64,000 bases of DNA from the NCBI RefSeq assembly GCF_020497125.1, contig NC_059081.1, positions 66,314,768 to 66,378,767 of the forward strand, read 5' to 3'. The translations under genes were made by a program, and so were the position numbers. A model generated the notes under the pieces. That model was not told where the DNA came from. It made no database searches and was given only the letters and a program-made list of their open reading frames with translations. Positions 47,180-56,423 of the stretch are shown one piece after another. Position 1 is the stretch's first letter. Every line of letters starts with the position of its first letter. The DNA is from Mauremys mutica. Its lineage: Eukaryota > Chordata > Testudines > Geoemydidae.

Positions 47180-47197
47180 TGGTGACCCCGATGTGAT
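47180..47197 (+). other. Retroviral primer binding site (tRNA-Trp type)
   Basis: TGGTGACCCCGATGTGAT starts two bases after the LTR. From memory, the avian sarcoma-leukosis primer site for tRNA-Trp differs from it at one base (C to T at position 13). The last three bases, GAT, also encode the Asp of the EPCAM reading that follows. Confidence 0.85.
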
Positions 47198-47820
47198 ACA
47201 GACTTACAGTGCAGTGAACTAGTCAGAACAAGCTGGATCATCATTGAAACAAAACACAGTGAGAGAAGTACAGCTGTGGATGCTTTTCTTTTGAAGGTAA
47301 TCATCAAAAATGAATTTAAGGAGCGTTACTCACTGAATCCAGAGTATATAACTGATGTTGTGTATGAAAAACCTTATATCACTATTGAACTGAAACAAAA
47401 TGTTTCCCAGAAGTCTGCCAAGAGTGTGGATATATCTGACGTGGCTTACTACTTTGAAAAAGATGTCAAAGGTGACTCACACTACAGATAAACATCAGTG
47501 AAGAACCTCTAAAATTTGATCAAGCTCTAATCTACTATGTTGATGAAAAGCCCCCAGAGTTTTCCATGAAACGTCTGACTGTTGGTATTATTGCAGTCAT
47601 TGTAGTGGTGGTACTAGCAATTGTTGCTGGAATTATTGTACTGGTTATCACTAGGAGAAGGAGAGGAAAGTATGAGAAGGCTGAGGCAAAGGAAATGAAT
47701 GAAATGCAAAAAGAACTAAACCCATAACTGAAGTCACTAGAAGACAAATCGTGAACTATCAAGAAGGCAAACAGAATTAAAACAAGATAAGTACTAGTAC
47801 CACTGTTGCCAATCTTGAAT
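47195..47820 (+). pseudogene. EPCAM: EPCAM-derived cDNA segment captured by the retrovirus
   Basis: EPCAM is a plasma-membrane adhesion and signalling protein of epithelia. The first frame (47195-47488) reads DTDLQCSELVRTSWIIIETK, RYSLNPEYITDVVYEKP and [14 protein letters not shown], the extracellular C-terminal domain. A small deletion near 47487 shifts the frame. The second frame (47488-47727) reads [15 protein letters not shown], a transmembrane helix [20 protein letters not shown], a basic stop-transfer [14 protein letters not shown] and the tail [11 protein letters not shown], ending at TAA. It covers roughly the last 55-60% of the protein, with a piece of 3' untranslated region to about 47820 (CCAATCTTGAA). 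No introns are present although the host gene has several exons here, so the source was spliced mRNA. No in-frame ATG precedes the first frame. The shift means only a 53-codon piece from an ATG at 47566, carrying the helix and tail, stays open. Confidence 0.9.
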
Positions 47821-47894
47821 GAAGATAGTGTTGGTGGCCTGAATTGATAAAAAGAAAAAGAAGGACGCGCCTGAAGTCCCAGCGTCAAGCGGCC

Positions 47895-47946
47895 GGAGGA
47901 GAGAGAGAGAGAAAAAAAAAAAAGAGGAAAAAAAAAAAAAAAAAAA
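47895..47946 (+). repeat. GA/A-rich purine tract
   Basis: A (GA)n run followed by A runs of 12 and 19 bases, broken by GAGG, directly upstream of the hairpin repeats. It may be a relic of a mRNA poly(A) tail or a slippage product. Confidence 0.85.
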
Positions 47947-47947
47947 C

Positions 47948-48238
47948 CGCACGGCGTCCGAGCGAGCAGCTGAGAGCTGCAGGGCGTCCGAGAGAGGAGG
48001 CGTGCCTGACAAGCAGCTGGGAGCCGCAGGGAATCCGAACGAGCGGCTGGGAAGCCGCGGGACGTTCGAATCAGGGAGACGTACCTGACAAACGGCTGGG
48101 AGCCGCAGGGTGTCCAAGTGAGCGGCTGGGAAGCCGCGGGGCGTCCGAAGAAAGGAGGCGTACCTGACAAGTGGCTGGGAGCCGCAGGGTGTTCGAGTAA
48201 GCGGCTGGGAGCCGCAGGGCATCTGACAAGGGAGGCAC
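47948..48238 (+). repeat. 79-bp tandem repeat of GC hairpins in the viral leader
   Basis: Three full units begin CGTGCCTGAC/CGTACCTGAC at 48001, 48080 and 48159 (period 79), after a partial unit from 47948. Each unit holds two short stem-loops of the form GCGGCT-GGG-AGCCGC; seven are visible (about 47966, 48013, 48043, 48092, 48122, 48171 and 48201). Retroviral packaging and dimerisation signals sit in this position just before gag, so an RNA role is plausible. Confidence 0.85.
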
Positions 48239-48265
48239 ACTCGAACCAAGAAGTAAGCAGCTAAT

Positions 48266-49693
48266 ATGGGAACTGCTGCGTCAGCAGATTTGATACGCAT
48301 CACGGAGCGGTGGGGAGAAAAGTTCCCCTCTGATGCGTTATCCCGCCTGTTGCGGTGGGGACGAAGAGGGGGACTTTCCGTTCAATCGAGTAGTAATACT
48401 GTTTGGGAGCGGTTGGGCTGTGAGCTCTGGAAATCAGTGGCTCAGGGCGATAAGAAGGTTTTCTCCCTGAGTCCAGTATGGCTCACCGCGCAGAGACGAT
48501 TGAAGGAGCAGTTCTTACAGCAAAAGGTAATGGTGGAAGCTTATCAAAGAGATGCAAGTTCACAGGACCAGCTGATTAGTGAATTAAAATCTACAAAGAA
48601 ACGGCTGGATTTGGAAGTGAAAGAATTAAAACGGGAGTTACTGAAACTTCGAAGTGAAAAGCAGTCCATTGATGTTGAATGCTCAAGACTTCAGAAGGAA
48701 GTATCCCAGGTTCACCAGCAGATAGTGCAGTTAGAAAGCCACCTCCAGTCAGTGCAAAAAGAACGGGATGCACAAATCGCTGATGGAGGAAATAACCAGG
48801 TTTCCCATGAACGGATTCAAGCTTTGGAGATAGAGCTGCAGGCTGTTAGCCACAGTAAGATGATGTCAGAGAAAGAGCTGCAAGAAGTAATTTCACTTAC
48901 CAGCCAGGAGCTTCGAGAATCTAGGAGAAAGATAAAACTTTTGGAAGAAATAAACAAGAAGTTGGCCCTCGAACTGGAACATGAACGGGGGAAGCTCACT
49001 GGTTTTGGTCAGTCTAACATTGCTTTGCGAGAGCACAGCACCATCCTCGAAACAGTACTAGCAGAGAGAGAGGCAGACCTGGTGCAGCTGAATCTCCGGG
49101 TTCAAGCAGTCCTAAATATTCAAGCTTTACAGACTGCCTTCGAAAGAGAAAAGTCAAACGTTAATAACCTTCAAAAGCAGGTTGCGGCAGCCAAAGTAGA
49201 TGCAGCACATAACCGTCGTCATTATAGAGCTGCGGTTCTTGAGCTGAGTGAAATTAAGAAGGAGCTACAAGCCAAAGAACTGCTTGTCCAAACCCTTCAG
49301 GCTGAAGCAGACAAACTACACGCTATTATTGAATGTGCTCATGCCTCTTTTCAGGCGCTCCTTTTAAGACAAAAAGGGGGGATTTGCAGTGAGCGGGCAG
49401 ACACCTTGGATAAGACGCCTGCCGCTCGGTTGCTGCAAGCTCTTAATTGGTTACATCTTGGTAAAAACAGCCAGGTGCCCCCCGTGATTAAACATGTCAG
49501 CGGGATGACTGGGGAAGAGCAGGGTGCGGCCCCCCGACCCTCGGTCAAATGGTTTGATTATCAGCAGCAAATATGGAAAGGACCAGTTGACTTGCTAACG
49601 TGGGGCAGGGGTTATGTGTGTGTTGCCACTGATGCGGGTCCTAGGTGGATGCCAGCGAGGTGGGTCCGGCCTTGGTTGCGTCCTCCGGAGTGA
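48266..49693 (+). CDS. Gag-coiled coil-integrase fusion (captured CCDC18-like gene)
   Basis: An open frame of 475 codons. Residues 1-76 are a matrix-like gag start: MG at position 1-2 fits N-myristoylation, followed by ADLIRITERWGEKFPSDALS and NTVWERLGCELWKSVAQGDK. Residues about 77-351 are an unbroken coiled coil, e.g. QDQLISELKSTKKRLDLEVK, ELQAVSHSKMMSEKELQEVI and NRRHYRAAVLELSEIKKELQ. I recognise this as most like vertebrate CCDC18; internal segments of that protein seem skipped after residue 168, 216 and 283. Residues 352-475 are retroviral integrase from IIECAHASF, which holds the third catalytic Glu (E356), through TWGRGYVCVATDAGPRWMPA and RWVRP. ATG 48266 is chosen for the gag context and glycine 2. 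Product function is unknown; dominant interference with centrosomal or coiled-coil partners, or with virus assembly, are guesses. Confidence 0.9.
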   Translation: MGTAASADLIRITERWGEKFPSDALSRLLRWGRRGGLSVQSSSNTVWERLGCELWKSVAQGDKKVFSLSPVWLTAQRRLKEQFLQQKVMVEAYQRDASSQDQLISELKSTKKRLDLEVKELKRELLKLRSEKQSIDVECSRLQKEVSQVHQQIVQLESHLQSVQKERDAQIADGGNNQVSHERIQALEIELQAVSHSKMMSEKELQEVISLTSQELRESRRKIKLLEEINKKLALELEHERGKLTGFGQSNIALREHSTILETVLAEREADLVQLNLRVQAVLNIQALQTAFEREKSNVNNLQKQVAAAKVDAAHNRRHYRAAVLELSEIKKELQAKELLVQTLQAEADKLHAIIECAHASFQALLLRQKGGICSERADTLDKTPAARLLQALNWLHLGKNSQVPPVIKHVSGMTGEEQGAAPRPSVKWFDYQQQIWKGPVDLLTWGRGYVCVATDAGPRWMPARWVRPWLRPPE

Positions 49694-50344
49694 CGGCAGG
49701 CAGATGCGGAGGAGCCTCACGAGACGCGCTCAGATGTCGCGAAACCAGAGCCCTGGAGGAAAGCTGTTTGTTAGCTCTGCCAGGACTTTTTCTGTCTGAT
49801 CCTCCATGAATGAATTACTCACTTGAGATGATTTTTTGTGTTTGAAAAAAAATCTGTGTGGTACCATGCAATTATTATTTAGAACTAAGATTTATGTTTT
49901 ATGTTCCTTGTTATGTTTTGTGTTGTCTGTTTTCTGGCCAGAATTGTTGTTGTATTGTCATGTGGTTTGATGTTTTTTCCTTAAGACCCCCCACCACCCT
50001 CAGTGTCAGTTTGATCACCTGACAGCTGAGGGATGATTCAAAAAAAAAAAAAAAGGGGGGGGGGGTCCTGCAGAGGTTACATCATTTGTTTATTGTGTTT
50101 TGTTTTGTTCGTTTGATGTTTTTGAAATTATATGTTAAGGATTGAATGGTCATATAGGTTGATCTTATAAAGTTTTAATTTTTGTTTATGATAGGTTATA
50201 ATGTTATGCTGTTATGAGTTGCAAATGTTTTATGAATAACATAATATTTGATTAAGATAGATTGTGGTGTTATGCTGTTATAAGTTGAAAATGTTTGGTG
50301 AATGTTTTTATCTTGTTTTCCTTTTTCCTTTTCTTTTGATTGTA
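49694..50344 (+). other. 3' noncoding region of the retrovirus
   Basis: Env is essentially absent. A 31-codon frame (49704-49799, containing RRSLTRRAQMSRNQSPGGK) could be the first part of an env leader, as env often begins near the pol end, but this is weak. A15 followed by G11 at 50040-50065 resembles a second polypurine tract. The rest is T-rich, with GTTATG-type words. Confidence 0.6.
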
Positions 50345-50359
50345 AATAAAGGGGGGAGA
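50345..50359 (+). other. Polypurine tract
   Basis: AATAAAGGGGGGAGA ends exactly at the first base of the 3' LTR, the normal site for plus-strand priming. Confidence 0.9.
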
Positions 50360-50650
50360 TGTGGGATTGAATGTGAGATGCTGAAGGCTTCTGGATTGAG
50401 AATTGTGTGTGAAGGGCTGGCTTTGGGCTTGTTCTCATTGGCCAGCTAATTGTGAATAGGTAGACAGGTGTGTAGAATGATAATTACCCTATGAGTTACA
50501 GCTGCGGCTGTGTGGGTTTAATTAACTAATTAGCAATTGTGATTGCTTATCATGTTGTATATAAGAGCATGCTGGGAATGAATAAAGATGGCTGCATACA
50601 CACACACTCTCTCTCTGCTTGGACTTCGTTCCTGCTCTTGTGATGCAACA
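50360..50650 (+). repeat. 3' LTR of the retrovirus
   Basis: 291 bp, identical by eye to 46887-47177. TATATAAG falls at 50558-50565. Confidence 0.97.
50581..50586 (+). terminator. Retroviral polyadenylation signal
   Basis: AATAAA in the 3' LTR, equivalent to 47108-47113. Cleavage is expected at one of the CA dinucleotides in GCATACACACAC that follow. Confidence 0.75.
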
Positions 50651-50656
50651 ATGCTG

Positions 50657-53010
50657 CTTCCACAACATTAATGCTGATATAGGAGGTTTAGAACAGAAAT
50701 ACTTCTTCCTTTATGGGTAATAGGCTCTGGTTGTTGTTATTTCTGGCACATTATTTACTGATTTCTGAGCATCAACAGTGTGCTTTACTGAACATCAAGG
50801 ATGTAAGTCCTGCCCTCTAGGATCTTTCAAACTAACCAAATGATAAAATATTACACACAGACAGCACACTGGGTGATGAGAAGGGCAAAGCATCACAGGC
50901 TGTTACCATGCAATACCAGCTGGATTTGTAACTGAAAGCGGTTACCATGATAACTTTATACTGTTGCCAACTCTTGTGATTATTTTTTTTAAAATAGAAA
51001 GTCTCACAATTCGTGGTCTTTTTCTTAACGCTCCAGCTCATGGAGGCAAGAGGTTATGTGAGAATCTCAGCTTTCATTTGTTTAAAAATGTAAATTTCTA
51101 GCACTCATGTTTACAGAAAAACCTGACAATGTGACCCAGGCGCATCATAAAGGTTCAAAAATCAGAAAGGGGGGGGGAGGGGAGTACCCCCCGCCCAATC
51201 TCATGATTTTCAAGACAATATCACAATTTCTTGGGGCCTGACTAATGATTTTTGAATGTTTGGGATTGACAGTGCTGCAGTAGTTGGAATCCATGGTCTA
51301 AGTTCATTAAAGGAGACCTGCAGAGGATTTCTCTTTAAAACTAGTCTTGTGCCTTTTTTGGTTTAAATATGATGCACAAAGGAGGTCTGAATGGTTGTTT
51401 TGGTTTTAAAAAAAAAGTTCCAGTGCCTTTTTTTAGCCTTAGAAAAACATAATACCAGGAAAAATCAAAGTGTTATTAATCACTCATATGGGTGGCAAAG
51501 CCATTCATCCCACAGAGCAACCCACAGTAGGCCCAAGATGCGTTTGTTTGTTTTCTTTCTCTCCCACATCCCCATGTTCATCAAATATGTGTTTAGTTTG
51601 ATTTGTTCATGTAAACTGCAGGTAGGAGCAAGCAGCCAGACCAAATCAGTGTGCACATCCCACATTGAACCTGGGATTTCTGCATTCACTCTGTATATCT
51701 GTTTGGTTGGGTGTTTTACCGGCGTTTTAACTCTAGTGCCTCTTTCAACGCTCAGGGTGTGGAAGGTTGAGAACATGGAGTATTCTAAGGAGCAGTAAAC
51801 CCGGATTCTTTCCCCTGTCTAGGGTATTTTCTTGATGAGTTCCTCCTCTGAGGCCTCAAGCCTGTTCTTGTCCCTCTGCATTGGCTTTAATGAGGCTCTG
51901 CAGGAGTCCACTCTGCACTGTTCTCAATTCAAGATCGGGACCTTACAAAGCTATTAGTGTAGTCATGCCAGTGGTGGTAAGTTTGAAAAGTCTGCTATCC
52001 ATGTTCATCAGTTCTACTAGCCAGAGGAGACAGGAAGGACTTCCCACAAGAGAAGAAACACAGATTGGATTGAAGTCACCAATCCTGGACTCCCACAGGC
52101 GTGGACTGGCCATGCTCTCATTGAAATTTATAGTAAAGCCCCTAGTGATTTCAGTAGGTCCAGATTCATTCTAGGCTTTCATGGAGTGAATTTGGCAACA
52201 GGACAACAGCTTGCATGGTCAGACTTGTAAAGACTGAGACATGGCTACCCACAACCAGTCAAAACAGAATAGATGTTTATTGCTTTCTTTTTTGGTCTTG
52301 GTTTTATATTTATTCTTCTATGTGTTACAGTGTTGCCAGCTCTTGTGATTTTAGTTCTAGTCTGCTGATATTTGGGGCTTTTCTTCAAACTCTAGCCCTG
52401 GAGTTATAAATCTCAGCTTTTATTTGAGTGTGCAGGAGGGAAAGTAAGTTTTTGGCTCTCATAGTGGATGGAAAAGCTTGAAAATGTGACCCTTAAGGGT
52501 TTGAACACCAGAAAAAAAAATAACCCCAAAACATATTTTTAAAAATGTCATGATTTTGGGAGGATCTGACTTGTGAATACTTGTGCTGGGCAGTACTGCA
52601 ATTCTAGGAAAGAGAGAGGTTAAAAATATACATGAAGGAAACAAGCATGGATGCTCAGATGCTATGGTGATGAACATGGTATAAAAACCTACGTAGACTA
52701 GAATAGCACCATGCATGAAGTTCACACTGAACAAGATCTAAGATGCTCATTGCATAATGACTCGGGGATTTCTTAGAGTATTTTCTTTCATATATGGTAA
52801 AAGTTGGCCAGATTCATTAGGCAGTATTGATGTGCAGTATTGACCTGGTAACAAGGTATTGTTCGATACCACACACACTCTCCTATTTTTCATGTTAGAA
52901 AACAAAAGATTGGGCAGTTGACCCTGGAGTTCCAAGAGACAATTTTAACTGACGCTCCAATTCCACTGAAGCAAAACTTCCATTGATTCTGAAAGGGAGT
53001 CTTGTCTGAG
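50657..53010. other. Unassigned, with two copies of a short repeat family
   Basis: No gene recognised. 50965-51275 and 52325-52600 both start GTTGCCA(A/G)CTCTTGTGATT and later carry GTGACCC, GGTT(C/TG)AA and CATGATTTT words, so they are one dispersed repeat; a reverse copy lies near 27568. Class unknown. Confidence 0.5.
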
Positions 53011-53316
53011 GCCTGGTCTACATTGGTTGGGGGGGAAATCGATCTAAGATATGCAACTTCAGCTACGAGAATAGCATAGCTGAAGTCGACATATCTTAAA
53101 TCAAACTAAAATTACTTACTTCACATCCTCGCAGCGCTGGATCGATGGCTGTGGCTCCCCCGTCAACTTTGCTTCTGCCTCTCACACTGCTGGAGTTCAG
53201 CAGTCGACGGGAGAGGGATCAGGGATCGATTTATCGTGTCTACACTGCACACGATAAATCGATCCCCGATAGATCGATCGCTACCCGCCGATCCGGCGGG
53301 TAGCGTAGATGTGTCC
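53011..53316. mobile_element. Harbinger MITE, reverse of the other copies
   Basis: Left GCCTGGTCTACATTGG, right GGGTAGCGTAGATGTGTCC. Contains CTTCAGCTACGAGAATAGCA and the CGACGGGAGAGGGATCAGGG segment shared with the copy at 38358. Near its right end GCTACCCGCCG-ATC-CGGCGGGTAGC (53280-53304) is a perfect hairpin. Confidence 0.8.
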
Positions 53317-53582
53317 TTAGTAAGAACAGCAGATGGGGCCCTCTGTGTTTATTACTCTGAAGCTTTGTCAACCTTACCTGCAGAGGGTACAAGGAGAGCT
53401 GTGTAGGGTCCTCAAGAGTGTAAGAATTCACATAGGAGCCAACTATAGAATCAGTTTCTTTTTGGGGAATCTGCGGGGGGGAGATTTAAAGACTTTAACC
53501 ATATAATTCTGTTGTTTCCAGTGTTGCTGAACCCAAGTGTTCACATTGTATTAGATTGGCATAAAAATCACGGAGATTTAAC

Positions 53583-53618
<36 letters not shown>

Positions 53619-56423
53619 ATTTAGGTTATCTTTCTTAAAGTTAGGTTTTTGAGCTTTTCTCCTAAACTTTTTTTTTAAATGAAAGCTGAGATCCTTCATA
53701 AAACCTCAGCTCCTGGAGTCAGGTAATTACAGAAACCACCAAACAGCAGAAGTTGTGAGAATTGGAAATGCTGTGTTTGTTAAAGTGCTCTGAGGCTTTT
53801 GGGTGTGCACACCTAAAAATCTTAAAATTTATTTTACATTATTAAATCCTTCCTGAGCTTCCATATTCTTGATCAAAGATAAAAGGAAGAGATGGAGAGA
53901 TGGCAGGCAGAGTTGCCAAAATGCCAAAACCATGCCAAAATGCATATAGGAAATCACTTCTTCCTCTTGGGTCTTGTACAGCTACTTACCTGCAGTAGCC
54001 GTTCCCCATTTCCCACCTATCTTCTGGGAAAGCAGTGAGTGAATTAATGCTGTCACTGTCAACATTCATTTACCTGCTCCCCTCTGAGGATGGATGAGGG
54101 AAGAGGACATTGGGGTTGTCCAAGGGAACACAGCTCCTGTCAGTCATGTGCCACTGTGGGCTAGGTGGAAGGCTCTCTGTACGGAGACCCTTCTTGTCTG
54201 TTCCTCTGCCTCTGCTCACCTCAACAGAAGAGGTTTAATGAAACTGAGTAAATGCCTGCAAAGTCTCCCATCCCATTTGTGGGGAAAAGCTAACATAAGG
54301 GAGTGCTTGGCCCTAATTTAAGTTCCTGTGCTCCCTTACGCACTCTTCAGCTTTTGGGAAAAAAGAAGCCACAAAAATTTGTACTTATGGAGTTTCGTCT
54401 TCAGTTTCTGTTGTGGGGGATATAAACCCCTGAATGTCAGGGATGTTGCCATAGAGCTGGATTATCTACGCTGAGTCGATGCTCGTCCATACTTACTCCA
54501 AGCTCTCCTGCATATCTAACTCTATCCCATGTCAACCATTGCTTCCAAGCGCCTTCAGTGTGGCAGAGGTTATGTAAGATAATGCTGACAGAGTTATTGT
54601 TAACTTGGCCTGGAATTTTCCACAGGGTACAGGAGGGGGACAATGCCTTAGAGAGCTGCTGGCCCCCTCCCTGTCTTGTTGCCTTTATAAAGCGCAGAGG
54701 GAGTGCGTGAGAGTTGGGATGGGGGCAGAAAGGAGGCATATGCTTTTCAGGTGGAATTACTCCCTTGTCTCCGACTCAACTTGATTCAGTTGACCTCTGC
54801 TCATGAAAGTGGAGGGTATCATCGGATCCTGACAATCACCTTGCCCAACTAATAACTTTCCTAGCAACTCCACTATGATATAAATTACACACACATCTAC
54901 TCACTTGACTAACTAGAGTCCACATCCATACATTAGAAATCTGAGAAATTAATATTTTTAAATCTGAACAGGCAGCAAGTAGAGACATGAGCAGGTATGG
55001 AGTTAACGTTGATAGAATAGCTTTAAAAAAATTTCCCCTCCCTCTTTTCACCCAACCTGTTTTGCTTGTCAGGATACTCCCCCCTCTCATTCCATGCCCA
55101 ACCCATTATCTTTCAATTCATACTTCAAAGGCTCTTCTTTCTATGCCCACTCCCAACATTAAACACATCCATTCTTTGAAGCACATGGGTCTCTATCATT
55201 ACTAAGAAAAAGGTTCTGCTTTACATCAAGCGTGGGTGGAAATTCATGTATTTGGTGAATGTAATTAGGGAAATAGCTGACTACTCCCTGTTTCCCTGAC
55301 ACACCATGCCAAAATGCACATAGGAAATCACTTCTTCCTCTTGGGTCTTGTACAGCTACTTATACCAGTGCAGTGAATGTAGTGATCTGGTAGTGTCATA
55401 CCTGCTTCTGCTATTGTAAATGACTAAATGTGAAGGAGTACAGAGAACTAGGCTGCTTATTTTTATGTATGTGAGCCTTTACATTAATAATACAGAGGAA
55501 ACTATTAAAAAAGGCAACATTTGCTGAGTTGCTACAAAGCTGTCATTTAATTATTCCTCAATTACATCCTTTTCTAAGGGCCTGATCCAAAAAGCCTGTT
55601 GAAGTCACTGTAAGGACTCCCATTTGCCATACTAAGAATGCATTACATCATGGCAAGTGCTGACATTTCTATAGGGATCAGGGTTGCATACTTAATTTTA
55701 CAATCTTCTCTCCTTTGCTTAGGAAAGTAGTGTGATCCTCATTGCAATACAATAGATATGCAGTAACTGACTAGTGTAGTTAAAACTAGGCCAGACTTCT
55801 CAAATTTGACACTAAAGAGATTCAGATTTCAAACAGTCTCTTGAAATATGCACTTTTATGCTGAAAAGCAGCACACATGTTTCTATATGGTTAATGAGCT
55901 TTGCTGACCAGGACAATTACATCTCCAATAAGTGTCTGTGGTCATCCCCTGTTCATGTTTTAGAGGAAGGCTGGTGTTAAATTACTCTGTATTTGGCTCC
56001 TGTGGTTGCTCCAGTAGTTCTGTAGAAGAGTGTTTTCCATCATTCTACTCTAGCCCTGAGCTACCCAGCTTTGCTATCTCACATTCGCAATGGATGAAGG
56101 TACAAATGGCTCAGATCCTCAAAAGGTATGTAGGCACCTACCTTCCATTTGCACCTAATTCCAATTTATTTCAATGGGAGAGAGGCACCTCAATACTTTT
56201 GAAGATCTGGGCCAAGCCTTCTTGGATATTTTAGACCCTAGAATAGAGTCTTTTCCCCTCTGTGCTGACTTCTGACCTATTTCCAGTGCTGGTCCAGTCT
56301 TGTTCTTATTTTGTGAATAATGCCAGCTGGGATATAGCATTTTAGAGTATTACTAATATATAGTGTAACTATATCTTACACCTCTATACTTTGTACATGG
56401 ATTGTTCCTTCATCCAGGGATCT
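53317..56423. other. Unassigned; 59-bp duplication and a foldback
   Basis: No gene recognised. 53930-53988 and 55304-55362 are copies differing at one base. Around 56109-56215, AGATCCTCAAAAGGTATGTA is answered by TACTTTTGAAGATCTGGG, another foldback. Confidence 0.5.
53585..53616. repeat. (AC)n microsatellite
   Basis: Sixteen AC-type units; likely polymorphic. Confidence 0.95.

Larger units (their letters stand above)
46887..50650 (+). mobile_element. Endogenous retrovirus with two captured host cDNA segments
   Basis: A 3,764-bp provirus flanked by ATGCTG (46881-46886 and 50651-50656). Order: 5' LTR, tRNA-Trp-type primer binding site, EPCAM-derived segment, purine tract, 79-bp hairpin repeats, one open frame joining a gag N-terminus, a CCDC18-like coiled coil and the integrase C-terminus, a 3' noncoding region, polypurine tract and 3' LTR. 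Most of gag, and all of protease, reverse transcriptase and RNase H, are absent; at most a short env leader remains. The 6-bp duplication, short LTR with short R, Trp primer and the WGRGY-type integrase tail fit the class II (alpha/beta) retroviruses. The lineage assignment is inference; the structure is read directly. Confidence 0.93.

Noticed and set aside
47195..47820. EPCAM similarity as a real host EPCAM exon block
   Set aside because: It is intron-free, partial, frameshifted and lies between an LTR primer site and gag, so it is captured cDNA.
47844..48167. 107-codon Lys/Arg-rich open frame in the retroviral leader
   Set aside because: It runs through the purine tract and hairpin repeats; its composition is a by-product of those repeats and it lies upstream of the gag ATG.
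48253..48259. Splice donor GTAAGC just before gag
   Set aside because: A plausible AAGTAAGC, but no acceptor or spliced product can be identified, so it is not listed as a feature.
47535..48303. Antisense open frames of 211 and 169 codons across the EPCAM and leader region
   Set aside because: Ser/Phe-rich shadows of the repeats and of the sense EPCAM frame; no motif.
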